From NCBI GenBank assembly GCA_964388435.1, contig CAYMAH010000001.1, forward strand, positions 1 through 31,330: a stretch of 31,330 bases of DNA, in the 5' to 3' direction. This DNA comes from DTNV01 sp964388435. GTDB lineage: Archaea; Micrarchaeota; Micrarchaeia; Norongarragalinales; UBA8480. A model generated the notes under the pieces. That model did no database searches and had not been told where the DNA came from. It saw nothing but the letters and a program-made list of their open reading frames with translations. Made by a program: the position numbers and the translations under genes. This document shows positions 14,547-22,801 of the stretch, in pieces (within the stretch, counting starts at the first letter, position 1; each line of letters begins with the position of its first letter).

Positions 14547-15815
14547 ATGGCACAGAAACCTCACTTAAACTTGATTTTCACGGGTCACGTTGACCATGGA
14601 AAGTCCACTCTCGTGGGAAGGGTTTTGTACGAGACTGGAGCTCTTTCTGAAAATGATTTGAGAAAATTAAGGGAAGAAGCCGAAAAACTGGGAAAGGCCA
14701 CTTTTGAGTTCGCCTATTCAATGGACCAGCTTAAAGAGGAAAGGGAGAGGGGGGTTACAATAGAGCTTGCGCATAAGGATTTCAACACTAAAAAATATTA
14801 CTTCACCATTATAGACGCTCCAGGACACAAGGATTTTGTAAAAAATATGATTACAGGAGCGAGTCAGGCTGACGCGGCTGTGTTGGTGTGCAGTGCCAAG
14901 GAGGGGATTCAAGAGCAGACCATAGAGCATGCTTTTCTTCTTAAGGTTTTAGGGGTAAAGCAGTTCATTTTCGCTATCAACAAAATGGACATGGTTAATT
15001 ATGACAAGAGCAGGTTTGAGGAAGTAAAAAAAGACTTGTCGGCCAAGCTTAAGCCAATGGGTTATGCTGTTGATAAGATTCCATTCATTCCTGTAAGCGC
15101 TTATGTTGGGGATAATGTTACAAAGAAAAGCGAGAAGCTTGCTTGGTATTCGGGCCCCACGCTTCTTGAGGCTTTTGACTTGCTTGAAGTGCCGGCTCTT
15201 CCTGTTGACAAGCCTTTGAGGCTTCCTATTCAGGACGTTTTGACTGTAACCGGTCAGGGGACAGTTCCGGTTGGAAGGGTGGAAAGCGGGGTTTTAAAGC
15301 CCAACGATAGTATCATGATAATGCCTGAGGGGATAAACGCCGAGGTTAAAAGCATTGAAATGCACCACCAGGCTCTTGAAAAGGCAATTCCTGGCGATAA
15401 TATTGGTTTTGTAGTTAAGGGGGTGGATAAAAAAGCATTGAAAAGAGGAAGCGTGGTGGGAAGCGTTTCAAATCCTCCAAAGGTTTGCGACGAGTTTACA
15501 GCTCAAATGGTTGTTCTTCAGCACCCGACGGCAATTGGAAAGAATTACACTCCTGTTTTTCACATTCACACCGCGCAAGTGGCGTGTACTATTATTGAAC
15601 TTGTGGAGAAAAGAGATCCCAGGACAGGAGCGACGCTTCAGAAAAATCCTGATTTCATCAAGACAGGGGATGTTGCGATTGTAAGAGTTAAGCCTACGAG
15701 ACCTGTTGTGGTTGAAAAATATTCAGAATTTCCAGCGTTGGGCAGGTTTGCGGTCAGAGATTCTGGAAAGACTGTTGCCGCGGGAATTGTTTTGGAAGTG
15801 AAGGAAAAGAAATGA
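14547..15815 (+). CDS. tuf: Translation elongation factor EF-1 alpha (aEF1A)
   Basis: 422 residues with all GTPase motifs: GHVDHGKST (G1, near residue 13), DAPGHKDFVKNMITGASQAD (G3), NKMDM (G4) and PVSA (G5), followed by EF-Tu domains 2 and 3. It delivers aminoacyl-tRNA to the ribosome. The sequence is of archaeal/eukaryal type and of normal length. ATG 14547 follows AAAGGTGAT, a good archaeal Shine-Dalgarno about 9 nt upstream, and T/A-rich TATA-like runs lie at 14500-14530. Its stop overlaps the start of rps10 by four nt (ATGA), the conserved archaeal tuf-rps10 pair. Confidence 0.98.
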   Translation: MAQKPHLNLIFTGHVDHGKSTLVGRVLYETGALSENDLRKLREEAEKLGKATFEFAYSMDQLKEERERGVTIELAHKDFNTKKYYFTIIDAPGHKDFVKNMITGASQADAAVLVCSAKEGIQEQTIEHAFLLKVLGVKQFIFAINKMDMVNYDKSRFEEVKKDLSAKLKPMGYAVDKIPFIPVSAYVGDNVTKKSEKLAWYSGPTLLEAFDLLEVPALPVDKPLRLPIQDVLTVTGQGTVPVGRVESGVLKPNDSIMIMPEGINAEVKSIEMHHQALEKAIPGDNIGFVVKGVDKKALKRGSVVGSVSNPPKVCDEFTAQMVVLQHPTAIGKNYTPVFHIHTAQVACTIIELVEKRDPRTGATLQKNPDFIKTGDVAIVRVKPTRPVVVEKYSEFPALGRFAVRDSGKTVAAGIVLEVKEKK

Positions 15816-16123
15816 GCAAAGCGAGAATCAAATTGGCAAGCAAGAGCAAGGATAATTTGAATAGCGTGTGCTCGGAAATAAAAAACATCGCGCAGAAAAG
15901 CGGCGTTGAAATACATGGTCCCATTCCCCTTCCAACAAAGCACTTTTTGATTTCAACGCGAAAAACGCCTTGCGGGGATGGAAGCGACACTTACGAGAAG
16001 TGGGATTTGAGGGTTTACAAACGTTTGATAGAGTTGAGCGTCAGCGATGAGAAGGTTTTATATGAAATAATGAAGCTAAGATTTCCAAGCGATGTTCAAG
16101 TTCAAATGAACTTAAACGCTTAA
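15812..16123 (+). CDS. rps10: Small-subunit ribosomal protein uS10
   Basis: 103 residues matching archaeal uS10 throughout: ARIKLASKSKDNLNSVCSEI at the start, the conserved GPIPLPTKHFLISTRKTPCG loop in the middle and KRLIELS near the C-terminus. It is part of the head of the 30S subunit. ATG 15812 overlaps the EF-1 alpha stop as ATGA, so the two are translationally coupled. No further gene follows on this strand; a T-rich tract lies about 210 nt downstream. Confidence 0.98.
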   Translation: MSKARIKLASKSKDNLNSVCSEIKNIAQKSGVEIHGPIPLPTKHFLISTRKTPCGDGSDTYEKWDLRVYKRLIELSVSDEKVLYEIMKLRFPSDVQVQMNLNA

Positions 16124-16336
16124 GTTCAAATTGCTTCACTCCACTAACGCCGTGGGCTCTTCGGCAAACTTTCTTATTAAAAGAGGAAGCTTTCTTCTTT
16201 CAGACTTTGAAGGGGTTGGCTTTGGCGATTATTTATTTTCAACGGCTGCCTTGTCTATGCAATTCCAATATTTTAGCGGTGTTAAGCGGTTCTGTTCAAT
16301 ATTTTGAAGTTAAGGGGGGGAGCGTGGGTTTAAATT

Positions 16337-16382
16337 ATTTTTGATTTTTTTTTTTCATTTTTTTTTCTGATTTTTTTTTTTA
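16337..16382 (+). terminator. T-rich transcription terminator after tuf-rps10
   Basis: Four T runs (5 to 12 T) lie in 46 nt on the plus strand, the usual archaeal termination signal (oligo-T, no hairpin required). The gap between uS10 and the permease end (16124-16403) also holds a short GCCG/CGGC hairpin near 16149-16165 and an imperfect AAAGAGGAAG/CTTTCTTCTTT hairpin near 16179-16200. I see no gene in it. Confidence 0.6.
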
Positions 16383-16403
16383 AGTTCTTTCAAAGAGTTA
16401 AGC

Positions 16404-17555
16404 TCAGCTTATTGGAATGGTCAGGGAGAAAAACAGAATTGTCAGCATTATGAAGGCGATTATTTGGGTGTAGGGATAAAAAAAACTGTATTTTGGTTTT
16501 ATCTTATTCTTTTCCTTCAGGTAGATCAAAGCGAGGTTTAGAAGGGCGTAAAATAGAATGAGAATCATTGACGCCAGTCTTATGATGGTGTTTACTTTTA
16601 CTGTAAATGACAGAACGGCGATAACAATGCTTATGAGTATTATGGCATTTGACGGCACACCCGAGTTGTTGAGTTTTGAAAGCGCTTTTATTTTTTTAGT
16701 CATTGAGTATAAAATTCTGGAAGCTCCGTTTATCAAGGTTAATGCCACGCTTAGAGTGGCTAGAAGAGCGCCTAGAATTATGATGCTTGAAATTGTTTTG
16801 TTTGGAATCGCCGTGGCCAGTGGGGTTAGAGTGTTTGAAAGTTGGAGTGGAGTGGCCAGTCTGAGGGAAGCTTGGGCGATTAAAAGGTAGATTATTATAA
16901 CCGCTGCAACGCCTATCACAACCGCTTTTGGAATTGTTTTTTCGGGATTTTTAACTTCTTCTGAAAGCTCGCTTATCTTTCCAAAGCCTGAAAAAGCGAA
17001 GAACATCAACCCCGCGCCGGCTAGAATTCCAATTGAATTGGTTGTTTGAGCGGGTTGCTCAACAGGTTTTGAAATGAAAGCATAGAAAACGAAAAGCAGT
17101 AAAGCGAGTATTTTAAGGGAGGTTATTATATTATTTAAAAGCGCTGATTTTTTAACTCCTGAAATACTTATCAAGACAAGAAAGAATATGGCTATCAGCG
17201 AGATGAATGGAATGGGTTGGATTAAGTTAAAATAAGCCGAGAATCCAAGCATGACCGTTGCCGCTGCTAGAATGTCGGCTATGATCCACCCGCTTCCCAC
17301 TATGAATCCAAGCTTGTTTGAGACTTTTTTTGAAAAAGCGTACTCCCCTCCTTCCTCTGGAATGCCGCTTGAAAGCTCGGCGTAGGTCAGCGCGGTTAAA
17401 AGGGATGCTATTCCTGTTATTAAAATCGAAAAGATAAGCTCATTTCCAGCCTTTATGGCGGCGAATCCTATTATAACAAAGATTCCGGCGCCTATTATTC
17501 CTCCTAATTCGAAAAGGGTTGAGTCTAAAAGGTTTAGGCTTCTTTTGAATTTCAT
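16404..17555 (-). CDS. APC-superfamily amino-acid permease
   Basis: 383 residues with about 11-12 hydrophobic helices. The N-terminus ELGGIIGAGIFVIIG carries the GxGxGIF-type substrate-backbone-binding motif of APC transporters. FFAFSGFGKISELSEEVKNPEKTIPKA is the typical helix-6 region and following loop, including the conserved N-P-x-x-x-I-P. Such transporters import amino acids or amines by proton or sodium symport; the substrate cannot be told from sequence. The length is slightly short for the family (usually 430-480). Its ATG overlaps the nop5 stop as ATGA, so it is translationally coupled to a C/D-box RNP gene, an odd functional pairing. Confidence 0.9.
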   Translation of the reverse strand: MKFKRSLNLLDSTLFELGGIIGAGIFVIIGFAAIKAGNELIFSILITGIASLLTALTYAELSSGIPEEGGEYAFSKKVSNKLGFIVGSGWIIADILAAATVMLGFSAYFNLIQPIPFISLIAIFFLVLISISGVKKSALLNNIITSLKILALLLFVFYAFISKPVEQPAQTTNSIGILAGAGLMFFAFSGFGKISELSEEVKNPEKTIPKAVVIGVAAVIIIYLLIAQASLRLATPLQLSNTLTPLATAIPNKTISSIIILGALLATLSVALTLINGASRILYSMTKKIKALSKLNNSGVPSNAIILISIVIAVLSFTVKVNTIIRLASMILILFYALLNLALIYLKEKNKIKPKYSFFYPYTQIIAFIMLTILFFSLTIPIS

Positions 17556-18292
17556 TTCAAGTATTCAACAATGTTGCGGTGGGTGAACGCGTCGGCTTTA
17601 AGCGCAATCGCTATTTTAGCCGCCATTTTTCTCGCCCTCCTGCCTCTTTCTTTCGGGGCTGAACCGCTTATAAAAGCGTTTTGGAATATCAACCCGTGCT
17701 TTGGCGGTTTTGAATTGGTTTTAAGGTGCTTGAAAAGGGCTTTTTCAGCTCCTAAAACTTGAATGGTACTTGCAGGCATTTTAGCGAGTTTTTCAAGATC
17801 ACCTGCTTTTGCAAGTAGTTTGCTTGCAACTCCGGCGCCGGCTATTTGAGTGGCATTCGGCATTACCTTCTCGCAGGTTTTTTCTATGTATTCTTCCATT
17901 TCTTTTATTGTTGTGTCTATTGTCTTGGCTTGGATTGATAGTTTTTGAAGTGCTTCAGCGTCATCTTTTTGAAGTTTAGCTCCAAAGCTGTTTTTTGCCT
18001 TAAGCATCAGCTCCGCGGCCTTTTTATCTCCTACGATTGTTGAAAGCTTCTTTTCATCAAAATTTTCCTTTACCGAGAAAGCCGATATTATTTCAACCAA
18101 TTTGTCGTCGAATACTATTATTTCAGGAAAGTTGATGTTGAACCATTCTTTTATTCTTTGAAGTAGTAGGTTTTTGGCTTTTTCAAGGTCTTCCACGCTT
18201 CTAACCGCTTGGATTAGAGAGTATTCTTCTTTTGAATATTCTTTTTTTAACTCCTGCTTTGCTTTTTTTATAGCTTCTTCTCTTGTTATCAT
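17552..18292 (-). CDS. nop5: Nop5/Nop56-type C/D-box sRNP core protein, short form
   Basis: 246 residues. The coiled-coil begins almost at once: SLIQAVRSVEDLEKAKNLL, then RIKEWFNINFPE, the family signature. The C-terminal Nop domain is complete (ASTIQVLGAEKALFKHL, KPPKHGLIFQ, RGRRARKMAAKIAIALKADAF), which binds the L7Ae-kinked C/D RNA. The protein scaffolds 2'-O-methylation RNPs. Canonical archaeal Nop5 is about 370-400 residues, and the 100-odd-residue N-terminal domain that binds fibrillarin is missing here. Fibrillarin is not adjacent. ATG 18292 lies behind T/A boxes (TTTTTAAC at 18316-18323). The gene overlaps the downstream permease. Confidence 0.9.
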   Translation of the reverse strand: MITREEAIKKAKQELKKEYSKEEYSLIQAVRSVEDLEKAKNLLLQRIKEWFNINFPEIIVFDDKLVEIISAFSVKENFDEKKLSTIVGDKKAAELMLKAKNSFGAKLQKDDAEALQKLSIQAKTIDTTIKEMEEYIEKTCEKVMPNATQIAGAGVASKLLAKAGDLEKLAKMPASTIQVLGAEKALFKHLKTNSKPPKHGLIFQNAFISGSAPKERGRRARKMAAKIAIALKADAFTHRNIVEYLK

Positions 18293-18382
18293 GTTTTGAT
18301 TTATTGTTTAAAATGTTTTTAACTCTTTTGCTTTTGTTTTTAAAAAAAAAAGCATGGATTTAATGCGGATTCATTTTTTTTT

Positions 18383-19195
18383 TCAGCGCTCGCTTTTGAT
18401 TTCCGAAAGCGCTTCGCCGGCCCATTTTTTAACCAGATAATTAGGGTGTTTTAGTATGTTTTTCAAATATTTTACGGTGGTGTTTTTAAGTTCTTCTTCG
18501 GAACCCAACTGCTTCATTTTTTGTATGTTGTATAGCGTGAGTTCTTCATCATTCATTGTAAAAGGCGAAACTTCTTCGGGGTGCGCCATTATTTTTCTGT
18601 GAAGCTCTGAAAGAAGTCTTAGCTTACCTCCGTTTTTTTCACGCAAAACAAGTTTTTCGTATGCCAGCGCTGCTTCAACTCCGGGTTTTAGGGGGGTTTT
18701 TTCAACCGCGATTTTATTCAGCCCTTCGATAATCGCTTTTTTAATGCTTTGATTGGGAGTGTTTTTTGAAACGTTTTGAAGAATGTGTATCAGTCCCATT
18801 TGAGGTTCTTCTCCTTTCTGCGATAGAATGTTTTCTATCATGCTGTTTATTTTTTCAGTTTGTTCGGCTTCGCCGGTTTTGTAGAAAGGACTTTCCTTTT
18901 TGCTTAAAGCGCTTTTTATCTCTTCGTGATATTCTTCATTATTTTTCGTCGGGTCAAACCGCTCTTCTTTTTCCGCCGGAAATCGCTCTTCTGAAGTTTC
19001 CTTGTTTGAATTTACCGCCGCTTTTTTTAAAAACTCGTATATTCTTTCCCTTACGTGTGGGTGGGCTCTTGCTATTCTTTCAAGTGTTTCAACTTTTTCT
19101 TTTGTTAAATTGGGATTGCTTATTAATTTTTCCACTATCTTTTCTGTTATTCCAAGCTGTTGTTTTTTCTCCTCTTCGACGTTTTTTTCAAACAT
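18383..19195 (-). CDS. Alpha-helical repeat protein, lineage-specific family (member 1)
   Basis: 270 residues, all helical and charged, with no membrane helix. Helix pairs are punctuated by His-Pro: IARAHPHVRERIYEFLKKA near the N-terminus, LHRKIMAHPEEVSPF in the C-terminal half and YLKNILKHPNYLVKKWAGEA at the end, giving a HEAT-like pattern. A disordered Glu/Lys-rich stretch separates the first repeat from the rest. Similar motifs occur in the proteins at 19304-19648 and 27226-27768. ATG 19195 is preferred because a TTTAAA box lies about 30 nt upstream. The role is unknown; scaffolding or protein binding is the default guess for such repeats. Confidence 0.75.
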   Translation of the reverse strand: MFEKNVEEEKKQQLGITEKIVEKLISNPNLTKEKVETLERIARAHPHVRERIYEFLKKAAVNSNKETSEERFPAEKEERFDPTKNNEEYHEEIKSALSKKESPFYKTGEAEQTEKINSMIENILSQKGEEPQMGLIHILQNVSKNTPNQSIKKAIIEGLNKIAVEKTPLKPGVEAALAYEKLVLREKNGGKLRLLSELHRKIMAHPEEVSPFTMNDEELTLYNIQKMKQLGSEEELKNTTVKYLKNILKHPNYLVKKWAGEALSEIKSER

Positions 19196-19303
19196 GTTAA
19201 GGGTAAGAACAGCCAAAGCTTTTAAACTTTATTTGCATTTAAAAAAAAGGCGGGTTTAAGGAAATATTTGAGAAGCTCCGGTTAAAAAAAAAAGTTGATG
19301 GTT

Positions 19304-19648
19304 TTAATCCTTTTTTTGAAAATACCCTTTAAAGGATTTCTTTTCTCTGAACATTTTTTTATATCTTGATTCAATAGACTGCTGGTATTGGGCGGCGACT
19401 CTTCTAACATCAGAGTTGTTGAAATCGTGTTTGATCGCGTCAAGCTTTTCCATGCCGTGGATCCAAACGTTTAAAGACCTGCTTTTTGAGATTATTGCAG
19501 CCATGTTATCCATTCCTCTTTGAATCACCGAGATGGTGTTTGAGTGCAGTCTCGGCTCTTCGTTTTCAGGGTTGTATGACATGATTTTCGAGTGAAGATT
19601 GCCGATTTTTTTCAGTTGGAGTTTTTCATTAATTCTTTCTAAAACCAT
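19304..19648 (-). CDS. Alpha-helical repeat protein, lineage-specific family (member 2)
   Basis: 114 residues, helical and basic. The segment NLHSKIMSYNPENEEPRLHS resembles LHRKIMAHPEEVSPF of the neighbouring 270-residue protein, and MEKLDAIKHDFNNSDVRRVA resembles its YLKNILKHPNYLVKKWA, so this appears to be a single-domain paralogue of its C-terminal half. It has no signal peptide or catalytic motif. ATG 19648 has a TTTTTAAAAAC TATA-like box about 25 nt upstream, so it is probably transcribed alone and leaderless. Function unknown. Confidence 0.75.
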   Translation of the reverse strand: MVLERINEKLQLKKIGNLHSKIMSYNPENEEPRLHSNTISVIQRGMDNMAAIISKSRSLNVWIHGMEKLDAIKHDFNNSDVRRVAAQYQQSIESRYKKMFREKKSFKGYFQKKD

Positions 19649-19719
19649 GTATGGTAAAGGAGAGTTTGTTTTTAAAAAGGTTTTGTTTTTAAAAAAAAAA
19701 AATTAAATGGTAAAGATAT

Positions 19720-21108
19720 TTATATTATTTTTCCTTTATTTCCCGAGAGCAGGGACATTGCTTTCACCGCTTTTTTGATGTCGTTAAAATCGGGAATGCC
19801 GTTGTTTTGAAGGGTGTTGACTGCTTTTGAGCTGAACTTTCCTCCCATGAAAACGCATATAACCGGTTTTTTGAATTTTTTGAATTTTTCTACCACCACT
19901 TCGGCGTCGGCCACGGGCTGTGTCATCGTCTGTATTGTTTGGATAACAAACAATCCTGAAATGTAGTCTTCTTGCAGAAGGATGGTTATAGCCGCGTTGA
20001 AAGTTGCCGGCAGCGCGTCGCCTATAATGTCAAGCGGGTTTCTTCTTGAATATGCCGCGCTCATCAGTTTTGTTGAGTCGAGTTTTTTAAGTGTTTCGTT
20101 TTTAAATTCAACCAATTTAAGATTGTAGCGCTCGCAGTAATCAGCGCATAACACTCCTCCGGCTCCGCTGTTCGTAACCACTGCCACAGCGTTTTCTTTG
20201 AGCATCGGTTGTTCGCTTAAAACCTTTGCAAAATCGAACAGGTCTTCAACAGTGTCCGCCAGAATCCCTCCGCTTTGAATAACGGCGGTTTCAAAAACCC
20301 TAGCGTTCCCTCCGAGCGAGGCCGTGTGGCTTCCGACTGCCTTGCTTCCGTTTTCGGTTCTTCCTCCTTTTAGTATTATCACCGGTTTTTTCTTCGATAC
20401 TTTGCTTAAAATGTTCATGAATTTTTTACCGTCGTTGATTCCTTCTATATACGCGGTTATCACTTTTGTGAAGGGGTCTTCTCCGGCCCATTCTATGAAG
20501 TCGCTTGAGTCCAGAAGAGCGCCGTTACCCACGCTTATAATCGAGCTGAAGCTGTATCTTTCTTTTATAGCCCAGTCTATGACGCTGTCCGCCAGAGCTC
20601 CGCTTTGCGTTATGAATGCGATGCTTCCGGGAGGGGGACTTGTGAGCGCGAATGAAACGTTAAGTCCTGTCGAAGGTCTTAAAAATCCAAGGCAGTTTGG
20701 CCCTAGAATGTTGATTTTGTATTTCAACGCCGTCAAAGTCATTTTTTCCTGAAGTTCTTTTCCTTTAACTCCTATTTCGGCAAACCCCGCTGATATTATA
20801 ACGGCGTTTTTGATTCCTTTTTTTCCGCATTGCGTTAAAATGTTTGAAACAATCGCGGCTGGAACGCATATCACGGCAAGGTCGATGTTTTCTTTTATGT
20901 CTAAAACTGTTTTGAAGCATTCGAGGCTCATCACTCTTTCAAGGTTTGGGTTTACTGGGAATATTTTTCCTGTGAAAGGCCTTCCATACCCGCTGTTCAT
21001 GACAAATCCTTGCAGAAGCCCTTTCATTACTCCGTAGCCAACACTTTCTGTTTTGCTTGAAGCGCCTATAACCGCGATGCTTTTTGGGTTGAATAGAGTT
21101 TCGAACAT
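19720..21108 (-). CDS. acdA: ADP-forming acyl-CoA synthetase (acetate-CoA ligase), alpha subunit
   Basis: 462 residues, the normal length of an ACD alpha subunit. An N-terminal CoA-binding Rossmann domain (SIAVIGASSKTESVGYGVM) and ligase-CoA domains with GPNCLGFLRP and FITQSGALADSV are followed by VGSHTASLGG, where His261 is the expected phosphohistidine. The enzyme converts acyl-CoA, ADP and phosphate into acid, CoA and ATP, the energy-conserving step of peptide and sugar fermentation in archaea. It begins 1 nt after the beta-subunit gene, so the two form an operon with beta first. Acetyl- versus aryl-CoA preference cannot be read from the sequence. Confidence 0.93.
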   Translation of the reverse strand: MFETLFNPKSIAVIGASSKTESVGYGVMKGLLQGFVMNSGYGRPFTGKIFPVNPNLERVMSLECFKTVLDIKENIDLAVICVPAAIVSNILTQCGKKGIKNAVIISAGFAEIGVKGKELQEKMTLTALKYKINILGPNCLGFLRPSTGLNVSFALTSPPPGSIAFITQSGALADSVIDWAIKERYSFSSIISVGNGALLDSSDFIEWAGEDPFTKVITAYIEGINDGKKFMNILSKVSKKKPVIILKGGRTENGSKAVGSHTASLGGNARVFETAVIQSGGILADTVEDLFDFAKVLSEQPMLKENAVAVVTNSGAGGVLCADYCERYNLKLVEFKNETLKKLDSTKLMSAAYSRRNPLDIIGDALPATFNAAITILLQEDYISGLFVIQTIQTMTQPVADAEVVVEKFKKFKKPVICVFMGGKFSSKAVNTLQNNGIPDFNDIKKAVKAMSLLSGNKGKII

Positions 21109-21109
21109 G

Positions 21110-21718
21110 TTAAATCACTCTGAAGTCTACTATTGAGGGGCCGTCTTTTCCGAATATAACCGGGTTGAAGTCAAGGGATTTAAAATTCAGGAAGGCAAAC
21201 ACTTTTTCGGTTTTCAGCAGTAGTTCTTCCATTTTTTCATAGTCGAGTTTTATTCCTCTGAATCCGTTGAAGAAAGCGCCGGCTTTTGTTTCAAAAACCA
21301 TGCTTTTCACAAGCTCTTTGTTTAAGGGGGCTATTCTTAGCGAGACGTCGTTGTACAATTCCACTCCGACTCCTCCCAAGCCGAAGAGTATGACTTTTCC
21401 AAAGACAGGGTCGTTTAAAGCGCCTATCATGAATTCAATTCCTTCTTTTTTTTCCTGCGCTACGAATGTTTCAACTTTCCTGTTTTTTCTCATGGTATTG
21501 AATTTTCTTTCAAATTCTTCCATGTTTTGAATTTGCTGAACCAGCCCGGCGTCGGTTTTATGCAGTATTTCCTTTCCATATCCTTTGAGAAAGAATGGCG
21601 GTTTGATTTGCTTTTTTTCGACTTCCCTTGCCAGTGATTTGAAGCAAGCTCCTTTTGCTGATTGAATCAACGGAAAATCGTTTTTTATTAGAAGATCTTC
21701 TGTTTTAGAGAAATCCAC
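21110..21718 (-). CDS. acdB: ADP-forming acyl-CoA synthetase, beta (ATP-grasp) subunit
   Basis: 202 residues with the ATP-grasp fold of ACD beta subunits: FFLKGYGKEILHKTDAG (the nucleotide-binding lysine region and LHKTD signature), then FVAQEKKEGIEFMIGALND and FGLGGVGVELYNDVSLRIAPL. It is slightly shorter than the usual 230 residues. It takes the phosphoryl group from the alpha-subunit histidine to ADP. GTG 21718 is used as the start because the minus-strand TTTTTAAA box (21742-21749) is centred 27 nt upstream. It is the first gene of the acdBA operon and diverges from dcd. Confidence 0.93.
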   Translation of the reverse strand: MDFSKTEDLLIKNDFPLIQSAKGACFKSLAREVEKKQIKPPFFLKGYGKEILHKTDAGLVQQIQNMEEFERKFNTMRKNRKVETFVAQEKKEGIEFMIGALNDPVFGKVILFGLGGVGVELYNDVSLRIAPLNKELVKSMVFETKAGAFFNGFRGIKLDYEKMEELLLKTEKVFAFLNFKSLDFNPVIFGKDGPSIVDFRVI

Positions 21719-21741
21719 GGTTTAAAGTTAAGCAAAAAACC

Positions 21742-21804
21742 TTTAAAAACACGATGTTAAACCACTGATTAGTGAAAACAAGTTTATGAGAGAGGGTTTT
21801 AAAC
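21742..21804. promoter_or_regulatory. Divergent promoters of acdBA and dcd
   Basis: On the minus strand, TTTTTAAA (21742-21749) is 27 nt from the acdB GTG. On the plus strand, TTTTAAAC (21797-21804) is 25 nt from the dcd ATG 21826. Both spacings predict transcription starting at or next to the start codon (leaderless mRNAs). Confidence 0.55.
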
Positions 21805-21825
21805 TTTTGTCATTTAAAAAAGTGC

Positions 21826-22362
21826 ATGATTCTTTCAGATTTTGACTTGGAAAATTACATAAAAGCTAAAAGGCTTGTCATCAATCCTTTAGGTGGGGAC
21901 ACTATAAGGGAGAATGGGGTTGATTTGAAAATATCCGATGAGGTTGCTTATTACACCAAGGAGTTGAACAATATAAACATTGACATTTCAGACGAGGAGA
22001 TTGTGAAAAAGCTTTACACCATAGAAAAGAGGGTTAGCGAGATAATCATAAACAGCAAGTCTCATGTTCTTTTGTCAACTATTGAAAAGGTTACTCTTCC
22101 AGATGATTTGATGGGCTTTGTAGAGTTGAGAAGCACGGCGGCTAGGCATGGTCTGGCAATGCCTCCCACGATTATAGACGCGGGATTTTCAGGGACTATC
22201 ACCCTTGAAGTTTTTAACAACGCGCCGTATAATATTGTTTTAAAGCCCGGAACCAGGTTCGCTCATGTCATCTTCGCAAGAACAACCACCAGAGTTAAAA
22301 ATCCTTACAAGGGGACTTACTTTGAGCAGTCCGGGGTTAGAACTCCAAAAGCAATGAATTAG
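21826..22362 (+). CDS. dcd: dCTP deaminase
   Basis: 178 residues of the dUTPase/dCTP-deaminase fold. Visible signatures are MILSDFDLENYI at the start, GVDLKIS, the active-site LRSTAARHGL (Arg102-Ser103), IDAGFSGTITLEVFN with the catalytic Glu128, and a C-terminal ATP-lid-like YKGTYFEQSG. The enzyme makes dUTP from dCTP, feeding dTMP synthesis; some archaeal forms also hydrolyse dUTP, and this cannot be excluded. ATG 21826 lies 25 nt after a TATA box, so it is leaderless. The gene is monocistronic and converges on the Mut7-C gene with an 8-nt gap. Confidence 0.93.
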   Translation: MILSDFDLENYIKAKRLVINPLGGDTIRENGVDLKISDEVAYYTKELNNINIDISDEEIVKKLYTIEKRVSEIIINSKSHVLLSTIEKVTLPDDLMGFVELRSTAARHGLAMPPTIIDAGFSGTITLEVFNNAPYNIVLKPGTRFAHVIFARTTTRVKNPYKGTYFEQSGVRTPKAMN

Positions 22363-22370
22363 GGTTAAGG

Positions 22371-22793
22371 TTAAAGTTTTTTCAATGTTTTTTTCATGTT
22401 TCTTATTTTCTTCCAGTGGCCGCCTCGCCAGTATATTTTTCCGCATTCTTCGCACTGCCAGAATTGATTTATTTTTTGAAACACTTTTTTTGGAATCTTG
22501 TTTTTTATTTTTTGTTTTTCCATTTCCGCCAGTTTTCCGTTGCACTGGGTGCAGAGGGGTTCTTTGGGTTTTATCTTCAGTTGTTTCAACTGCTCTTCCA
22601 AATCATCTGATTTTATGAGAATTGCTTTTGCGTATTGAACCGCTTTTTGGTAAAGCTTTTCGTCTCTTGTAAGTAGAACCGCATGGTTGTTCATGGCTAT
22701 TTTTATTATCTCGTCATCATCTTCGGTGTAGTCGCCCGCGTGGATTGTGTTTTGGCCGAGCATTCTGAGCCATCTTGCGAGTTTTTTCAGCAT
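22371..22793 (-). CDS. Mut7-C PIN-like RNase with zinc ribbon
   Basis: 140 residues from ATG 22793. LKKLARWLRMLGQNT, the acidic GDYTEDDDEI, LLTRDEKLY and a C-terminal zinc ribbon (CTQC...CEEC) identify the Mut7-C RNase family (COG1656). The family normally starts with M-x-F-x-V-D-x-M-L, whose Asp belongs to the PIN-like active site. Here the codons just before ATG 22793 encode F-I-T-D-V in frame, but no ATG, GTG or TTG precedes them, and they overlap the end of the Mre11-like gene. The protein as called would lack its first catalytic Asp; see the finding on this locus. Confidence 0.85.
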   Translation of the reverse strand: MLKKLARWLRMLGQNTIHAGDYTEDDDEIIKIAMNNHAVLLTRDEKLYQKAVQYAKAILIKSDDLEEQLKQLKIKPKEPLCTQCNGKLAEMEKQKIKNKIPKKVFQKINQFWQCEECGKIYWRGGHWKKIRNMKKTLKKL

Positions 22794-22801
22794 GACGTCG
22801 G

